The position numbers were made by a program, and so were the translations under genes. The notes beneath the pieces were generated by a model. It ran no database searches and was not told where the DNA came from. It worked only from the letters and a program-made list of their open reading frames with translations. A stretch of DNA of 64,000 nucleotides from assembly GCF_034262375.1 (NCBI RefSeq), contig NZ_CP139558.1:5456001-5520000 (forward strand), in the 5' to 3' direction. This DNA is from Mucilaginibacter sabulilitoris. GTDB lineage: Bacteria; Bacteroidota; Bacteroidia; Sphingobacteriales; Sphingobacteriaceae. This document shows positions 18,869-28,800 of this stretch, in pieces (positions within the stretch are counted from its first letter, which is position 1; each line of letters starts with the position of its first letter).

Positions 18869-19246
18869 ATGAAAATACTGGTTGTTGACGATGAGGTGGA
18901 CGTACAACCTCTGTTTATGCAACGCTTCAGGAAAGAGATAAAGAGTGGCGAAATAGTATTTAACTTTGCGCTATCGGGCGAAGAAGCTATGACCTACCTG
19001 GAAAAGAACCATTCTGAAGTGATACTTATTTTATCGGACATTAACATGCCGGGCATGAGCGGGCTGGAGCTGCTAAAAAACATAAGGCATACTTATGAAA
19101 AACCGCCTCCGGTTGTAATGATGATAACAGCCTACGGCGATGACGAAAACTACAGACAATCGATGGAATTGGGCGCTGATGATTTTTTGACCAAGCCCCT
19201 TGATTTTCATAACTTAAAGGAAAAACTAAAACATATAGAACAATAA
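18869..19246 (+). CDS. Single-domain response regulator
   Basis: A 125-residue CheY-like receiver with the acidic pocket (DDE, residues 7-9), phospho-acceptor Asp57 in LILSDINMPGMSG, conserved Thr/Ala (MITAYG) and Lys109. It has no output domain. Its stop codon shares one base with the start of the next gene (TAATG), a sign of translational coupling. It most likely receives phosphate from the upstream kinase and acts by protein contact or as a phosphate sink. Confidence 0.92.
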   Translation: MKILVVDDEVDVQPLFMQRFRKEIKSGEIVFNFALSGEEAMTYLEKNHSEVILILSDINMPGMSGLELLKNIRHTYEKPPPVVMMITAYGDDENYRQSMELGADDFLTKPLDFHNLKEKLKHIEQ

Positions 19247-20289
19247 TGGCCAAAATACTGGTGGTTGATGACGAATCTGATCTGGAATTGCTGATTAAAC
19301 AGAAGTTCAGGAGAAAGATACGCGAAAAAGTGTATGATTTTGTATTTGCTCAAAATGGGCTTGAAGCTTTAAAAAAACTGGCCGAAGAGCCTGATATTGA
19401 TGTGGTTTTAAGCGACATCAACATGCCCGAAATGGATGGCCTCACCCTGCTCACCAAACTGCCCGAGGCTAACCCCATACTAAAGGCAGTTATGGTATCG
19501 GCCTATGGCGATATGGATAATATACGCACGGCCATGAACCGCGGTGCTTTTGATTTTGTATGCAAGCCCGTAAATTTTGATGACCTTGATGTCACCATCG
19601 AAAAAACGTTATCACACGTTATTGAGCTTAAAAAAACCTTACAGGCCATCAAGGAAAATAACATACTGCGCATGTATGTTGATGAAAATGTTTTAAACTT
19701 CATGACGCATAAAGAGTTTGAAACAAGCCTGTTATCAAACGAAACGGTTGAAGCTACCGTTTTATTTGTTGATATATGCGGTTTCACGGCCATATCTGAA
19801 CATATACCTGCCAATACGGTTGTTGGTATCATCAACAAACTTTTTGATATGATGGTGCACGAGATCATAGCGCAAAACGGGCATATTGACAAGTTTATGG
19901 GCGATGCCATCATGGCGGTTTTCAGGGGTGAATATCACCTTGACCGTGCTATTGACGCGGCGTTGGCTGTGCGGGAAAAAATACATACTGCCGATGCTAT
20001 TGTATATGGTCAAAAATCATTCAAACCCGAAGTATCCATAGGCATTAATTCTGGCGAAATGATATCGGGTAACATTGGTTCAACCTCATTAAAACGGTTA
20101 GATTATACAGTAATTGGCGACGCCGTAAACCTTGCGCAACGTTTACAATCTGTGGCACACGCCAACCAGATCATTGTTACCGGAGAGGTTTACGAAAAGG
20201 CAAAAGAATCGTTTGAACTGAATAAAATTGGCGAAGTAAGCCTTAAAAATAAAGCAAAACCGGTGGAGATATATGAGGTGGTTTCTTAA
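19246..20289 (+). CDS. Receiver-class III adenylate cyclase
   Basis: A 347-residue two-domain protein. Residues 1-120 are a receiver (phospho-acceptor Asp57, Lys107). After a helical linker, residues ~165-345 form a class III nucleotide cyclase. The two metal aspartates are Asp176 (FVDICGFT) and Asp220 (KFMGD); Lys216 with Asp286/Thr288 (LDYTVIGD) are the residues that select ATP over GTP; Asn295 and Arg299 match the transition-state residues. The full catalytic set is present, so it should make cAMP when phosphorylated by the neighbouring kinase. The output pathway is not in the window. Confidence 0.9.
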   Translation: MAKILVVDDESDLELLIKQKFRRKIREKVYDFVFAQNGLEALKKLAEEPDIDVVLSDINMPEMDGLTLLTKLPEANPILKAVMVSAYGDMDNIRTAMNRGAFDFVCKPVNFDDLDVTIEKTLSHVIELKKTLQAIKENNILRMYVDENVLNFMTHKEFETSLLSNETVEATVLFVDICGFTAISEHIPANTVVGIINKLFDMMVHEIIAQNGHIDKFMGDAIMAVFRGEYHLDRAIDAALAVREKIHTADAIVYGQKSFKPEVSIGINSGEMISGNIGSTSLKRLDYTVIGDAVNLAQRLQSVAHANQIIVTGEVYEKAKESFELNKIGEVSLKNKAKPVEIYEVVS

Positions 20290-20437
20290 TGGCATAAAGT
20301 AATTAGTATCAGGTATAAAGATTAATTCTCAGTCTTCTATCATAGCTTCTATCCATCATCAAACAACAAAGTTTTAATAAAAGAAATTTGACAAAAGAAG
20401 AAAAAAATTCGATCTGTACCTTACAGTTCTCAGGTTT

Positions 20438-20692
20438 TTGGCATTTAGCATAACCCCCAATTTAAGGCGTATTTATCTTGATGTGGATTTAGATTCACAC
20501 AAAATGTATTTAACGGCTTACTATTCATACAATCCTTCTGAATTGGAGTCGGAGTTACTAGATGATATTGAAACTAATAGTCAGGCACATATTCCAGACT
20601 TCTTAATTTACACAGAGGTCAAGTTAGGCAATGATTATGGTGAAAATAAAAAGCACGATTTTGTTGTGTTTGCAATTTATGAAGAGAGCTGA
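20438..20692 (+). CDS. Small hypothetical protein, start uncertain
   Basis: An 84-residue frame if TTG at 20438 is used. The frame is open from 20381, but contains no ATG; CTG at 20414 is another option. The sequence (ITPNLRRIYLDVD, acidic middle, IPDFLIYTEVKLG) reminds me of small Bacteroidota proteins of the SITPNLR..DFP type that look like immunity proteins, in which ~10 residues precede ITPN. That would place the real start upstream of TTG. It has no toxin-like neighbour. It may be a gene that lost its start codon. Base composition is more AT-rich than its neighbours. Confidence 0.5.
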   Translation: MAFSITPNLRRIYLDVDLDSHKMYLTAYYSYNPSELESELLDDIETNSQAHIPDFLIYTEVKLGNDYGENKKHDFVVFAIYEES

Positions 20693-20771
20693 TGAAATAT
20701 TCTAAAGCGTTATTCATGTCTCAAAATAAATCTTGATACCTGATACTAACTACTTAATATTAAACTAAAAC

Positions 20772-21650
20772 TCAATGTTCCCTCACCCTTTTCTTTAACA
20801 CCCCACCGGCTGCCTCTTTAATGCTGTTGGTGAATACAAACGCTTTAGGATCTATGCTGTGTACCAGGTTTTTTAACCGGCGTACCTCTAAACGGGTTAT
20901 CACGGTAAAAATAATATCAACGGGATGGCTCACATCAAAACTTTCTTTCAGGAAACCACGCTCGCCTTTGTATATCGTGATGCCACGGCCCATTTCCATT
21001 ACTAATTTTTCCTTTATGACCTCGCTTTGGGCCGATATGATATTTACAGCAGTATATTCTTCCAAACCGTCAATTACAAAGCTTATGGTACGTGATGCTG
21101 TATAATAGGTTAAAATAGAATACAAGGCTGTAGGCAACCCAAGTTCAAAGGCAGCGATCAGGAAAATAATAATGTTAATACCTAAAATAATTTCGCTGAT
21201 GGTAAAGCTGCTGCGTTTAAGGGTATAAAGCGCCATGATCTCGATACCGTCAAGCGCACAACCTCCGCGTATGGAAAGCCCGACACCAAGACCCATAAAA
21301 ACCCCTCCAAATATCGAAACCAATAATTTATCCGAAGTAATAACCGGGTATGGTACATATAATAAACAAATTCCCAGTGCTATAACGCATGCAAAGGTTT
21401 TTAAGGCAAACACCTTATTAACCTGATATATGCCCATAACTATAAACGGAATATTAGCTATTATAATAACAAAGGCAATATTGATATGATACAGTTCATG
21501 AATAAGCAGTGATATACCGGTAACACCGCCATCAAAAAAACTATTAGGCACTAAAAAACCTTTAAGTGCAAAACCGCAAAATAAAATCCCGGCTATTACA
21601 GTTAATACATCCTTAATTATTGCAGGTAAACTGTGTTCCGTTTTTGTCAT
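20772..21650 (-). CDS. YitT-family membrane protein (DUF161 + DUF2179)
   Basis: A 292-residue protein with six or so membrane segments in its first ~200 residues and a C-terminal soluble DUF2179 domain (ITIYKGERGFLKESFDV..IFTVITRLEVRRLKNLVHSIDP). The arrangement and the motifs FDGGVTGISLL and GGCALDGIEIMALY are typical of YitT proteins, whose transported substrate is unknown. It is the second gene of a pair with the HD-domain gene (11-base gap). Confidence 0.9.
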   Translation of the reverse strand: MTKTEHSLPAIIKDVLTVIAGILFCGFALKGFLVPNSFFDGGVTGISLLIHELYHINIAFVIIIANIPFIVMGIYQVNKVFALKTFACVIALGICLLYVPYPVITSDKLLVSIFGGVFMGLGVGLSIRGGCALDGIEIMALYTLKRSSFTISEIILGINIIIFLIAAFELGLPTALYSILTYYTASRTISFVIDGLEEYTAVNIISAQSEVIKEKLVMEMGRGITIYKGERGFLKESFDVSHPVDIIFTVITRLEVRRLKNLVHSIDPKAFVFTNSIKEAAGGVLKKRVREH

Positions 21651-21661
21651 GAATTATATTT

Positions 21662-22243
21662 TTAAAATTCTTTTTTAATGATTTCTTCTAAATGTTCCTG
21701 TTTAAGAGCGCTGCGCAATTCAATAACCGTTTTGGTGAAATAATGATGGCCCTGAAAAAAAGCAATCTGTATTTTATTCCACTCCCCTTCTGTTTTTAAA
21801 CCATCGGTAATTACAAGTTCCGAAAATAGCTTTTTACTGAGTACAAAAAAATCATTCCGGCCTAAATAATCCAAATCGGAATCACAAATAATTTGCCCTA
21901 AATAGTTATGCGGATCCTGGGGCAATTTGGTAGCCATAATAATATCACATATCTGTTCAATATCATCACCGGTGTAATCAAAGCCGGGCAAATGCAAACG
22001 GGCTATTTCGCACGACCGTAGTTCATGATCTGTTTTACCACCATATAAAAACCCCGAATCATGAAACAACGCGGCTGTAAGCAATAGTTTTGTTTCATAT
22101 TCTCCTACCCTTTCGTTATTAGCTATCAACCCGGCTGCATTATATACATCAATGGCATGCATAGCGTTATGATAGTAAAAATGCTCCGGCAGCTCTTTGT
22201 CTAATTTGTCCAGTATAAATTCCCTGGCCTGTTCTATCTGCAT
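21662..22243 (-). CDS. HD-domain phosphohydrolase-like protein
   Basis: A 193-residue all-helical protein with the metal-binding HD set: YHNAMHAIDVYNAA (His near residue 28), LFHDSGFLYGG (His-Asp near 61) and a distal Asp (SDLDYLGR). Members hydrolyse phosphate esters or nucleotides, but the substrate of this one cannot be told. It is transcribed divergently from the symporter gene and just ahead of the YitT gene. Confidence 0.8.
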   Translation of the reverse strand: MQIEQAREFILDKLDKELPEHFYYHNAMHAIDVYNAAGLIANNERVGEYETKLLLTAALFHDSGFLYGGKTDHELRSCEIARLHLPGFDYTGDDIEQICDIIMATKLPQDPHNYLGQIICDSDLDYLGRNDFFVLSKKLFSELVITDGLKTEGEWNKIQIAFFQGHHYFTKTVIELRSALKQEHLEEIIKKEF

Positions 22244-22274
22244 CAGTATTAAAATAGGTTGCTAATATAATAAA

Positions 22275-22306
22275 TTGCAATACGGAAGATGTACGTGATA
22301 TGTTTC
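22275..22306 (+). promoter_or_regulatory. Candidate promoter of the dicarboxylate symporter gene
   Basis: TTG at 22275-22277, a 21-base spacer and TATGTTTC at 22299-22306 resemble the Bacteroidota -33/-7 promoter (TTG-N19-21-TAnnTTTG) with one mismatch, 65 bases upstream of the start codon. Confidence 0.35.
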
Positions 22307-22370
22307 TGGGATAAACAAAATACAAGCCGCTCCTTATCCCTGTATACAAGTAAACAATTATATTAGCCAA

Positions 22371-23618
22371 ATGAATAGCTGGTTTAAAAGTTACAAGGGT
22401 ATTATACTGCTAATGGGAGGCATTATAGCAGGCAGTATAGCCGGGTTATTTTTAGGCGATAAGGTGGCGTTGATAAAACCCATCGGGGATATTTTCCTTA
22501 ACCTGCTGTTCACGGCCGTTGTTCCGCTGGTTTTCTTCGCCATAGCATCGGCCATTGCCGGACTCGATGGTTCCAAAAGGCTGGGCAAATTATTGGGTGT
22601 TACCTCACTTGTATTTGTATCAACCGTATTGGTGGCGGCCATTTTAACCATCATAGCGGCCTGGATATTTCCTATACACCAGCACCTGGTAGCCAGCCCC
22701 ATAACCGAAGCTATAGTTAAAAAACCCTTCGGCGATCAGCTTACACAACTATTTACCACCGGCGAGTTTTATGAATTACTTTCGCGTAAAAGCATGCTGG
22801 CGGCAATCATTTTTTCGATACTGATAGGTTTTGCCACTTTACAATCAGGGGAAAAAGGCGCGCCCTTTGCCCGTTTTTTACAGAGCGGTAACGAAGTGTT
22901 TAAAAACATATTTATCCTGATCATGAAACTGGGGCCGATAGGCTTGGGCGCGTACTTTGCTTACCAGGTAGGTGTGTTCGGTCCGCAATTGTTTGGCGGT
23001 TATGCCCGTTCCATGGCATTGTATTATGGCCTGGGCGCGTTTTATTTTGTGGTAATATTTAGTTTATACGCTTTTATAGCCGGCGGTATTACCGGTATAA
23101 AAAGATACTGGCGCAACAACATTATACCATCGGCAACGGCTGTAGGTACCTGCAGCAGCATTGCTACTATACCCGCCAACCTTGATGCTGCTAAAAAAAT
23201 CGGCATCCCCGATATTATTGCCGATGTAACCATTCCGCTTGGCGGTACACTGCATAAGGATGGCTCCAGCATATCCTCTATTGTTAAAATGGTGGTGGTA
23301 TTTGCCTTGTTTGGTAAAAGCTTTAATAGTGCCGATACCATTGCGCTGGCACTGGGCATGACTGTTCTGGTAAGCCTTGTAGAGGGCGGCATACCCAATG
23401 GCGGTTACATAGGCGAGTTGCTGTTTATATCGGCCTACGGCTTTCCGCCCGAGGCCCTCCCTCCTGCAATGATCATAGGCACACTCGTTGATCCCATGGC
23501 TACCCTTTTAAACGCCACAGGCGACACCGTTGCCGCCATGCTGGTGACGCGCTTTATGGAAGGTAAAAACTGGCTCAAAAGCAACGAAACCGTCTCTGAA
23601 GACAAGCCTGAGATTTAA
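22371..23618 (+). CDS. Dicarboxylate/amino acid:cation symporter (DAACS)
   Basis: A 415-residue integral membrane protein of the GltP/DctA family. It has the serine-rich re-entrant loop (TCSSIATIPAN, in place of the usual SSSATLP), HKDGSSISSIVK, the GGIPNGGYIGE loop, and the C-terminal DPMATLLNATGD segment holding the substrate- and Na+-binding Asp and Asn residues. It should import C4-dicarboxylates or acidic amino acids driven by H+ or Na+. Exact substrate is not readable from sequence. Confidence 0.9.
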   Translation: MNSWFKSYKGIILLMGGIIAGSIAGLFLGDKVALIKPIGDIFLNLLFTAVVPLVFFAIASAIAGLDGSKRLGKLLGVTSLVFVSTVLVAAILTIIAAWIFPIHQHLVASPITEAIVKKPFGDQLTQLFTTGEFYELLSRKSMLAAIIFSILIGFATLQSGEKGAPFARFLQSGNEVFKNIFILIMKLGPIGLGAYFAYQVGVFGPQLFGGYARSMALYYGLGAFYFVVIFSLYAFIAGGITGIKRYWRNNIIPSATAVGTCSSIATIPANLDAAKKIGIPDIIADVTIPLGGTLHKDGSSISSIVKMVVVFALFGKSFNSADTIALALGMTVLVSLVEGGIPNGGYIGELLFISAYGFPPEALPPAMIIGTLVDPMATLLNATGDTVAAMLVTRFMEGKNWLKSNETVSEDKPEI

Positions 23619-23674
23619 TACTTCAAATAATTATATTTGTTAAGCGGGCACCTTATCATCCTGTTTAACAAATC

Positions 23675-24289
23675 ATGCTGCATATTTTATACATTATAGC
23701 TATTACCGCCGAAGCCATGACAGCTGCCCTGTCGGCCGGCCGCCGGGATATGGATTGGGTGGGTGTTTGTATCATTGCCTGGGTCACTGCGCTGGGCGGC
23801 GGTACCGTGCGCAATATTTTGTTTAACCATTACCCTATGAGCTGGGTGGAGCACCCGGAGTATTTACTAATCACTGCGGGTGCGGCTATCCTGGCGGCAA
23901 TTATTGCATCGATAATGACTAAACTAAAAAAGCTGTTCCTCTATCTGGATGCTTTAGGTCTGGTAGTATTTACCATTATAGGTTGTCAGATAGCACAGCA
24001 AATAAATCTGCCTGTATTTATTATTATGCTAAGCGGCATGATCACCGGCTGCGCGGGCGGCGTACTGCGCGATGTATTGTGTAATGATGTACCCCTATTA
24101 TTTCATAAAGAGATATATGCCAGCGCATCTATAGTTACCGGGGCAGTTTACCTGGGCATTGAATATTTAGGCGCAAGCTCTGGGATTGCCATTATTGTGG
24201 CCTGTGTTATTGGTTTGGCCTTACGTTTATTATCCATTCGGTATAAATGGCAAATGCCCAAATTTGTTTACCACGAAGAATGGCATTAA
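23675..24289 (+). CDS. TRIC-type (UPF0126/YicG) cation channel family protein
   Basis: A 204-residue protein with seven membrane helices arranged as two similar halves, each ending in a glycine-rich signature (TALGGGTVRNIL and GCAGGVLRDVLCNDVPLL). This is the bacterial TRIC family, structurally like the eukaryotic trimeric intracellular cation channels. The gene follows the symporter by 56 bases and ends in a strong terminator. Confidence 0.88.
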   Translation: MLHILYIIAITAEAMTAALSAGRRDMDWVGVCIIAWVTALGGGTVRNILFNHYPMSWVEHPEYLLITAGAAILAAIIASIMTKLKKLFLYLDALGLVVFTIIGCQIAQQINLPVFIIMLSGMITGCAGGVLRDVLCNDVPLLFHKEIYASASIVTGAVYLGIEYLGASSGIAIIVACVIGLALRLLSIRYKWQMPKFVYHEEWH

Positions 24290-24291
24290 AC

Positions 24292-24324
24292 AAAAAACGG
24301 CCGCCCTTAAGGCAGCCGTTTTTT
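24292..24324. terminator. Bidirectional terminator between TRIC and SusD genes
   Basis: A 14-base stem (A6CGGCCGCC against GGCAGCCGT6, one mismatch) with a 5-base loop begins just after the TRIC stop codon and ends 18 bases before the SusD stop. It has A and T tracts on both arms, so it can serve both convergent transcripts. Confidence 0.9.
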
Positions 24325-24341
24325 ACACTAATTATTAATAA

Positions 24342-25874
24342 TTACCAACCGGTATTTTGGGTCAGTTTGGTATTGGTATTTCTTTCACGCTGCGGAACCG
24401 GCCACAGGTAATATTGTGCTTTCATAGTAACTCCCTGCTCATTTGGAGTTGAAGTAGCAGGACCAAATGTGTTGTTTTTCACATCATAAATCTGGTGGGT
24501 ACGCTGAATATCAAAATAAGCCTTATTCTCATAGGCAAGCTCATGATAACGCTCTTTCCATATTGCAATGCGAAACTGATCTTTTGATAATCCAGCCAAA
24601 GGTTTCAGATTAGCACGTGTACGTATCTGGTTCACAGCATCATAAGCATCGGCGGTTGGGCCATTTACTTCGTTCGAAGCTTCAGCATAGGTCAGCATGG
24701 CCTCGGGTAAACGTAACAGCGTCCAGTTCTCATCGCATTTGCCGCTGTTAGCAGTACCCGATACAGAACTTTCAACCTGGAAGTATTTATACAAACAGTG
24801 CTCCCCAAAGTTAATCGTGTCTGCTGGGTTATTGGCGTTGGGATACTTGGAAAAATAAAATTGTTTCTCTTCGGTACGCTTATCGCCGGCTTCATAGCTT
24901 TTAAAGAAATCATCTGTAGGTATCATTGCACCTAAGTGATCGCCATATGCCCCCACCTGAAGATTAAACGGAACAGTTAACTGAGTTATAGCGTTTGTGG
25001 CTACCCCAACCAGGTACTGACTCTGGAATATCAGTTCGCCCTGATTTTTGTGCGGGTTATCATGCAGGTAAGCGTAATTATCAAACAGGGTGTATAATGG
25101 CAATACCTGTTTAGCTTCCGCAGCTGCCTTAGCGTAGTTTTCGGTTTTTTGTAACGGATAACCGGCCATAGTAAGATAAACACTTGAAAGCAGGGTATGA
25201 ACCGCGCCCATTGACGTCCTTCCGGTTTGATCGGTATTTGGCAAACCTGATTGTTCTGCTGCGAGCAGGTCATTTACAACCTGGTCATAAACCTGTGCCT
25301 GTGGGGTACGCTCTGGATATAAAAGCGGACTTTTCAAATCAACCGGAGCAGTTAGCAAAGGCACATCGCCATATAACCTCACCAGGTGATAGTAATAAAA
25401 CGCCCTCAAAAAATAAACCTCTCCAAGTAATGATTTTTTAACAGCTGCGTCCATGTTTATAGCAGGGATACGCGCCAAAGCCAGATTACACTCTTCGATA
25501 GCGGTGTAGCAGCTTTTCCAAACCGTTTCAAAACCAGGGTTGGTTGGATCGGTATTCTGGTTAATTACTTTTTTGTTATTGGTACTTTGTCCCAGCGTGG
25601 TAGTATGCCCGGCAAAAAGTTCTAAGGTGATAAATGGAGCTTCACCATAAGCATCGCCATTTTGGAAAAAGTAAAGGCCATAGTTGATGTTATTAATATA
25701 ACCACCATAAATTCCGTTTACAAAAGTGCGGGCCTGGTTGGCAGAAGTAAAGTAATTGTCTTGTGTAAAATTGCTCCGGCTATCTTCTTCAAGATACTTT
25801 TTGCAACTGCTTACACTTGTTATTATGGCCAGCATCAGGATACCGGTACTATATTTTTTAAAATTAAATTTCAT
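24342..25874 (-). CDS. SusD/RagB-family outer-membrane lipoprotein
   Basis: A 510-residue glycan-binding lipoprotein. The N-terminus is a type II signal with lipobox SVSSC, followed by the usual KKYLEE. Blocks typical of SusD proteins are present: YFTSANQARTFVNGIYGG, LLGEVYFLRAFYYYHLVRLYGDVPLL, GRTSMGAVHTLLSSVYLTMAGYPL and the C-terminal RYHELAYENKAYFDIQRT. SusD proteins cap the SusC barrel and deliver oligosaccharides. It follows the SusC gene by 23 bases. The substrate is not evident and no glycoside hydrolase is in the same transcript. Confidence 0.95.
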   Translation of the reverse strand: MKFNFKKYSTGILMLAIITSVSSCKKYLEEDSRSNFTQDNYFTSANQARTFVNGIYGGYINNINYGLYFFQNGDAYGEAPFITLELFAGHTTTLGQSTNNKKVINQNTDPTNPGFETVWKSCYTAIEECNLALARIPAINMDAAVKKSLLGEVYFLRAFYYYHLVRLYGDVPLLTAPVDLKSPLLYPERTPQAQVYDQVVNDLLAAEQSGLPNTDQTGRTSMGAVHTLLSSVYLTMAGYPLQKTENYAKAAAEAKQVLPLYTLFDNYAYLHDNPHKNQGELIFQSQYLVGVATNAITQLTVPFNLQVGAYGDHLGAMIPTDDFFKSYEAGDKRTEEKQFYFSKYPNANNPADTINFGEHCLYKYFQVESSVSGTANSGKCDENWTLLRLPEAMLTYAEASNEVNGPTADAYDAVNQIRTRANLKPLAGLSKDQFRIAIWKERYHELAYENKAYFDIQRTHQIYDVKNNTFGPATSTPNEQGVTMKAQYYLWPVPQRERNTNTKLTQNTGW

Positions 25875-25897
25875 GATCTACGATTTAAAGTATCTAA

Positions 25898-28800
25898 TTA
25901 AAAACTTGCATTTAAACCAAGTAAAAATATTCTTGGCTTAGGATAATCATAAAACTGTATGCCTTGGGTAAAGTTGCTGTTTGTTTGTGCCCCATTGACC
26001 ATACCAGCATTATAGGTTGAGGTTTCAGGATCATATCCTGTATATTTTGTGATCAGGAACAAATTTTGAGCCTGCGCGTAAATCCTTAAGCGGCTTAACT
26101 TTATTTTATGAGTTATTGATTCGGGGAATGTATAACCAAGGGTAACGTTTCTGCCACGGATGAAATTGCCGCTTTCAACTTTTGTAGAGTATATTTCTGT
26201 TGAATAATATACGTAAGCTGGCCTGTCTTCGGCTATACTGGTATTCTGATTGGTTGGCGTCCATGCATTCAGTACAGTAGCATAACTGTTGGCCTGGCCT
26301 GTACGGTCCTGACCTGAGTGACGGGTTAGGTTCATGATCTGGTTACCATAGTTAAACTGAAGCTCAACCCCTAAATCAATGTTTTTGTATTTAAAGGTGT
26401 TGGTAAATGTACCATAGCCCGAAGGAGTTGATTTACCGAGAATTTGTTTGTCGTCAACAGTAACCTTTCCATCGCCATTTGTATCCTGAATTTTCAAGTC
26501 GCCTGGCAGCATGTTATACTTGGCAGCTTCGGCTGCTTCAGCAGTTCCCCATGTACCTAATACTTTGTAGCCATAAAAAACACTGGCCGGCTGGCCAACA
26601 CGTAACAAGTTAAATTGCGACAGGAAAGTTGGATCAAGGAATATATCGTCATTGGCATCACCTAAATGCAGAATTTTATTTTTCAGGAACGATATATTGA
26701 AGCCTGTATTCCAGCTAAAGTTCTCTGTTTTGATGTTAACTGTATTAAGGGATAGTTCGATACCCTCATTTTGCAAGCTACCAATGTTTTTATATACGCT
26801 TGAGAAACCGCTTGACTCAGGCAGTGGTGCATTAAGTAAAAGCGCTTTGGTTTTTTTGATATAAGCGTCCGCGTCTAAAGTAATGCGGTTGTCAAACAAT
26901 CCGAATGCAACACCAAAGTTGTATTCGGATGTTTTTTCCCACTGCAGATCAGGGTTACCCGGGCTGCCGATATCAATTACAGTAGCCGAATTACGGTTGC
27001 CACCAAACGGATAGCTACCTATTGGTAAAAGTGCCTGTGACCTATACTGACCAATTTCAGAGTTACCGGTTAAACCATAGCTAAACCTTAATTTCAAGTC
27101 AGAAATAGTTTTGTTGTCTTTCAGGAAATCTTCTTGAGATACACGCCAGGCTAAAGCCGCTGATGGAAAGAAACCATATTTTGAACCTGCACCAAAACGT
27201 GATGAACCATCTTCACGACCGGTAACGGTTAACAAATACTTATCTTTATAACCATAATTTACACGGGCAAAAAATGATTGCATTTGCCATGCATAATAAA
27301 ATGATGACGGTGTTCCGGGAAGCGCGCCTGCACCAAGGTTATTAAATTGGAAATAATCGTCGGCTAAGTTAGATGTTGATGAACCAACGTTTAACTCATT
27401 GAAATTTTGACGCTCAGTACCTAATACCACATTCAATGAATGTATCTTATTGAATGTTTTATTATAGGTAAAGTGGTTTTCCCATTGCCAGAAAGTATCA
27501 TTACGCTCATTAATAGAAGCAGAGCTATTACTTTGATCAGCTGTGGCACCACCTACCAAACCGCTTGCAAATTTCGGATCATAGTTTGCAGATGTAGTTA
27601 CACCGAGTGTACTGCGAAATTCAAGGCCCGGTGCAAGGTTTAAATTTAAATAACCGTTACCACTGAATACGCGTGTTCTGTATAGGTTATGTACTTCATT
27701 TGCCTGCGCAACCGGGTTATCACCGCCTTCCATGTTTGGATAGTCGGTTCTTTTTCCGTAAGTACCGTCAGGGTATTTAATAGGTACAATCGGGATCATT
27801 TCAATTAACATACGGGGAATATTGTTACCCCCGGTTCCATCATCGGCAGAACGGCGCTCTGAATTGTTATAGTTAAATGTAGCACCAACTTTTAACCACG
27901 GTTTTACCTGGTGATCAATAGTTAAACGCGCGTTATAGCGTTTCTGATAGCTGTTTAATATAATACCTTCATCATCGGCGTAGTTCAGGAATAATCCGTA
28001 AGTAAGGTTATCACTGCCGCCTGTAAATGTTACGTTATGGTTTTGGCTATACGCGGTACGTGTAGTAGCTTTTTGCCAGTCAACGTCATATAACGGTTTC
28101 AGGTTAGAATCGAACAGTTTACCAATTAAAGCGGTACGAATCTTTACCGGATTATCGTCGGTATATTTACCGGCTGCCCAACCTGTTGGGTCGTATTTTT
28201 TGATGTTGTTATAAGAAACATCTTCTACGTGTAAAAACTGTTCTGAATTTAATACCGGTAGTTCTTTAGCCATATTGCTTATACTTCCGTAAGCATCATA
28301 ACTAACACTGCCGCCTTTTTTACCACGTTTGGTAGTTACCAAAATTACACCGTTTGCACCACGTGTACCGTAAATAGCTGTTGATGATGCATCTTTCAGT
28401 ACGTCGATAGTTTCGATATCGTTAGGGTTAAGAGAGGCGCCGCCTTCTGTCCAAACAACACCATCAACCACATATAAAGGGTCTGTCGCAGCATTGATAG
28501 AGCTGTAACCGCGTATACGGATTTTGGTTGCACCACCTGGTGCGCCAGAGTTGGTTGATACGTTAACACCGGCAATTTTTCCGGCAAGTTCCTGCTCTAC
28601 GTTAATGGCAGGCCTGTCTTGCAATTGTTTAGCGTTAACACTACCAACCGAGCCGGTTAAATCAACACGTTTTTGTGTACCGTAACCTACCACAACAACC
28701 TCATTTAAGGCTTTGGGTGTTTCAACCAGGGTTACGTCAAGCTGTGCCTTATTGCCAATAGCCACCTCCTGGGTATTGTAACCAATAAAACTGAACACAA

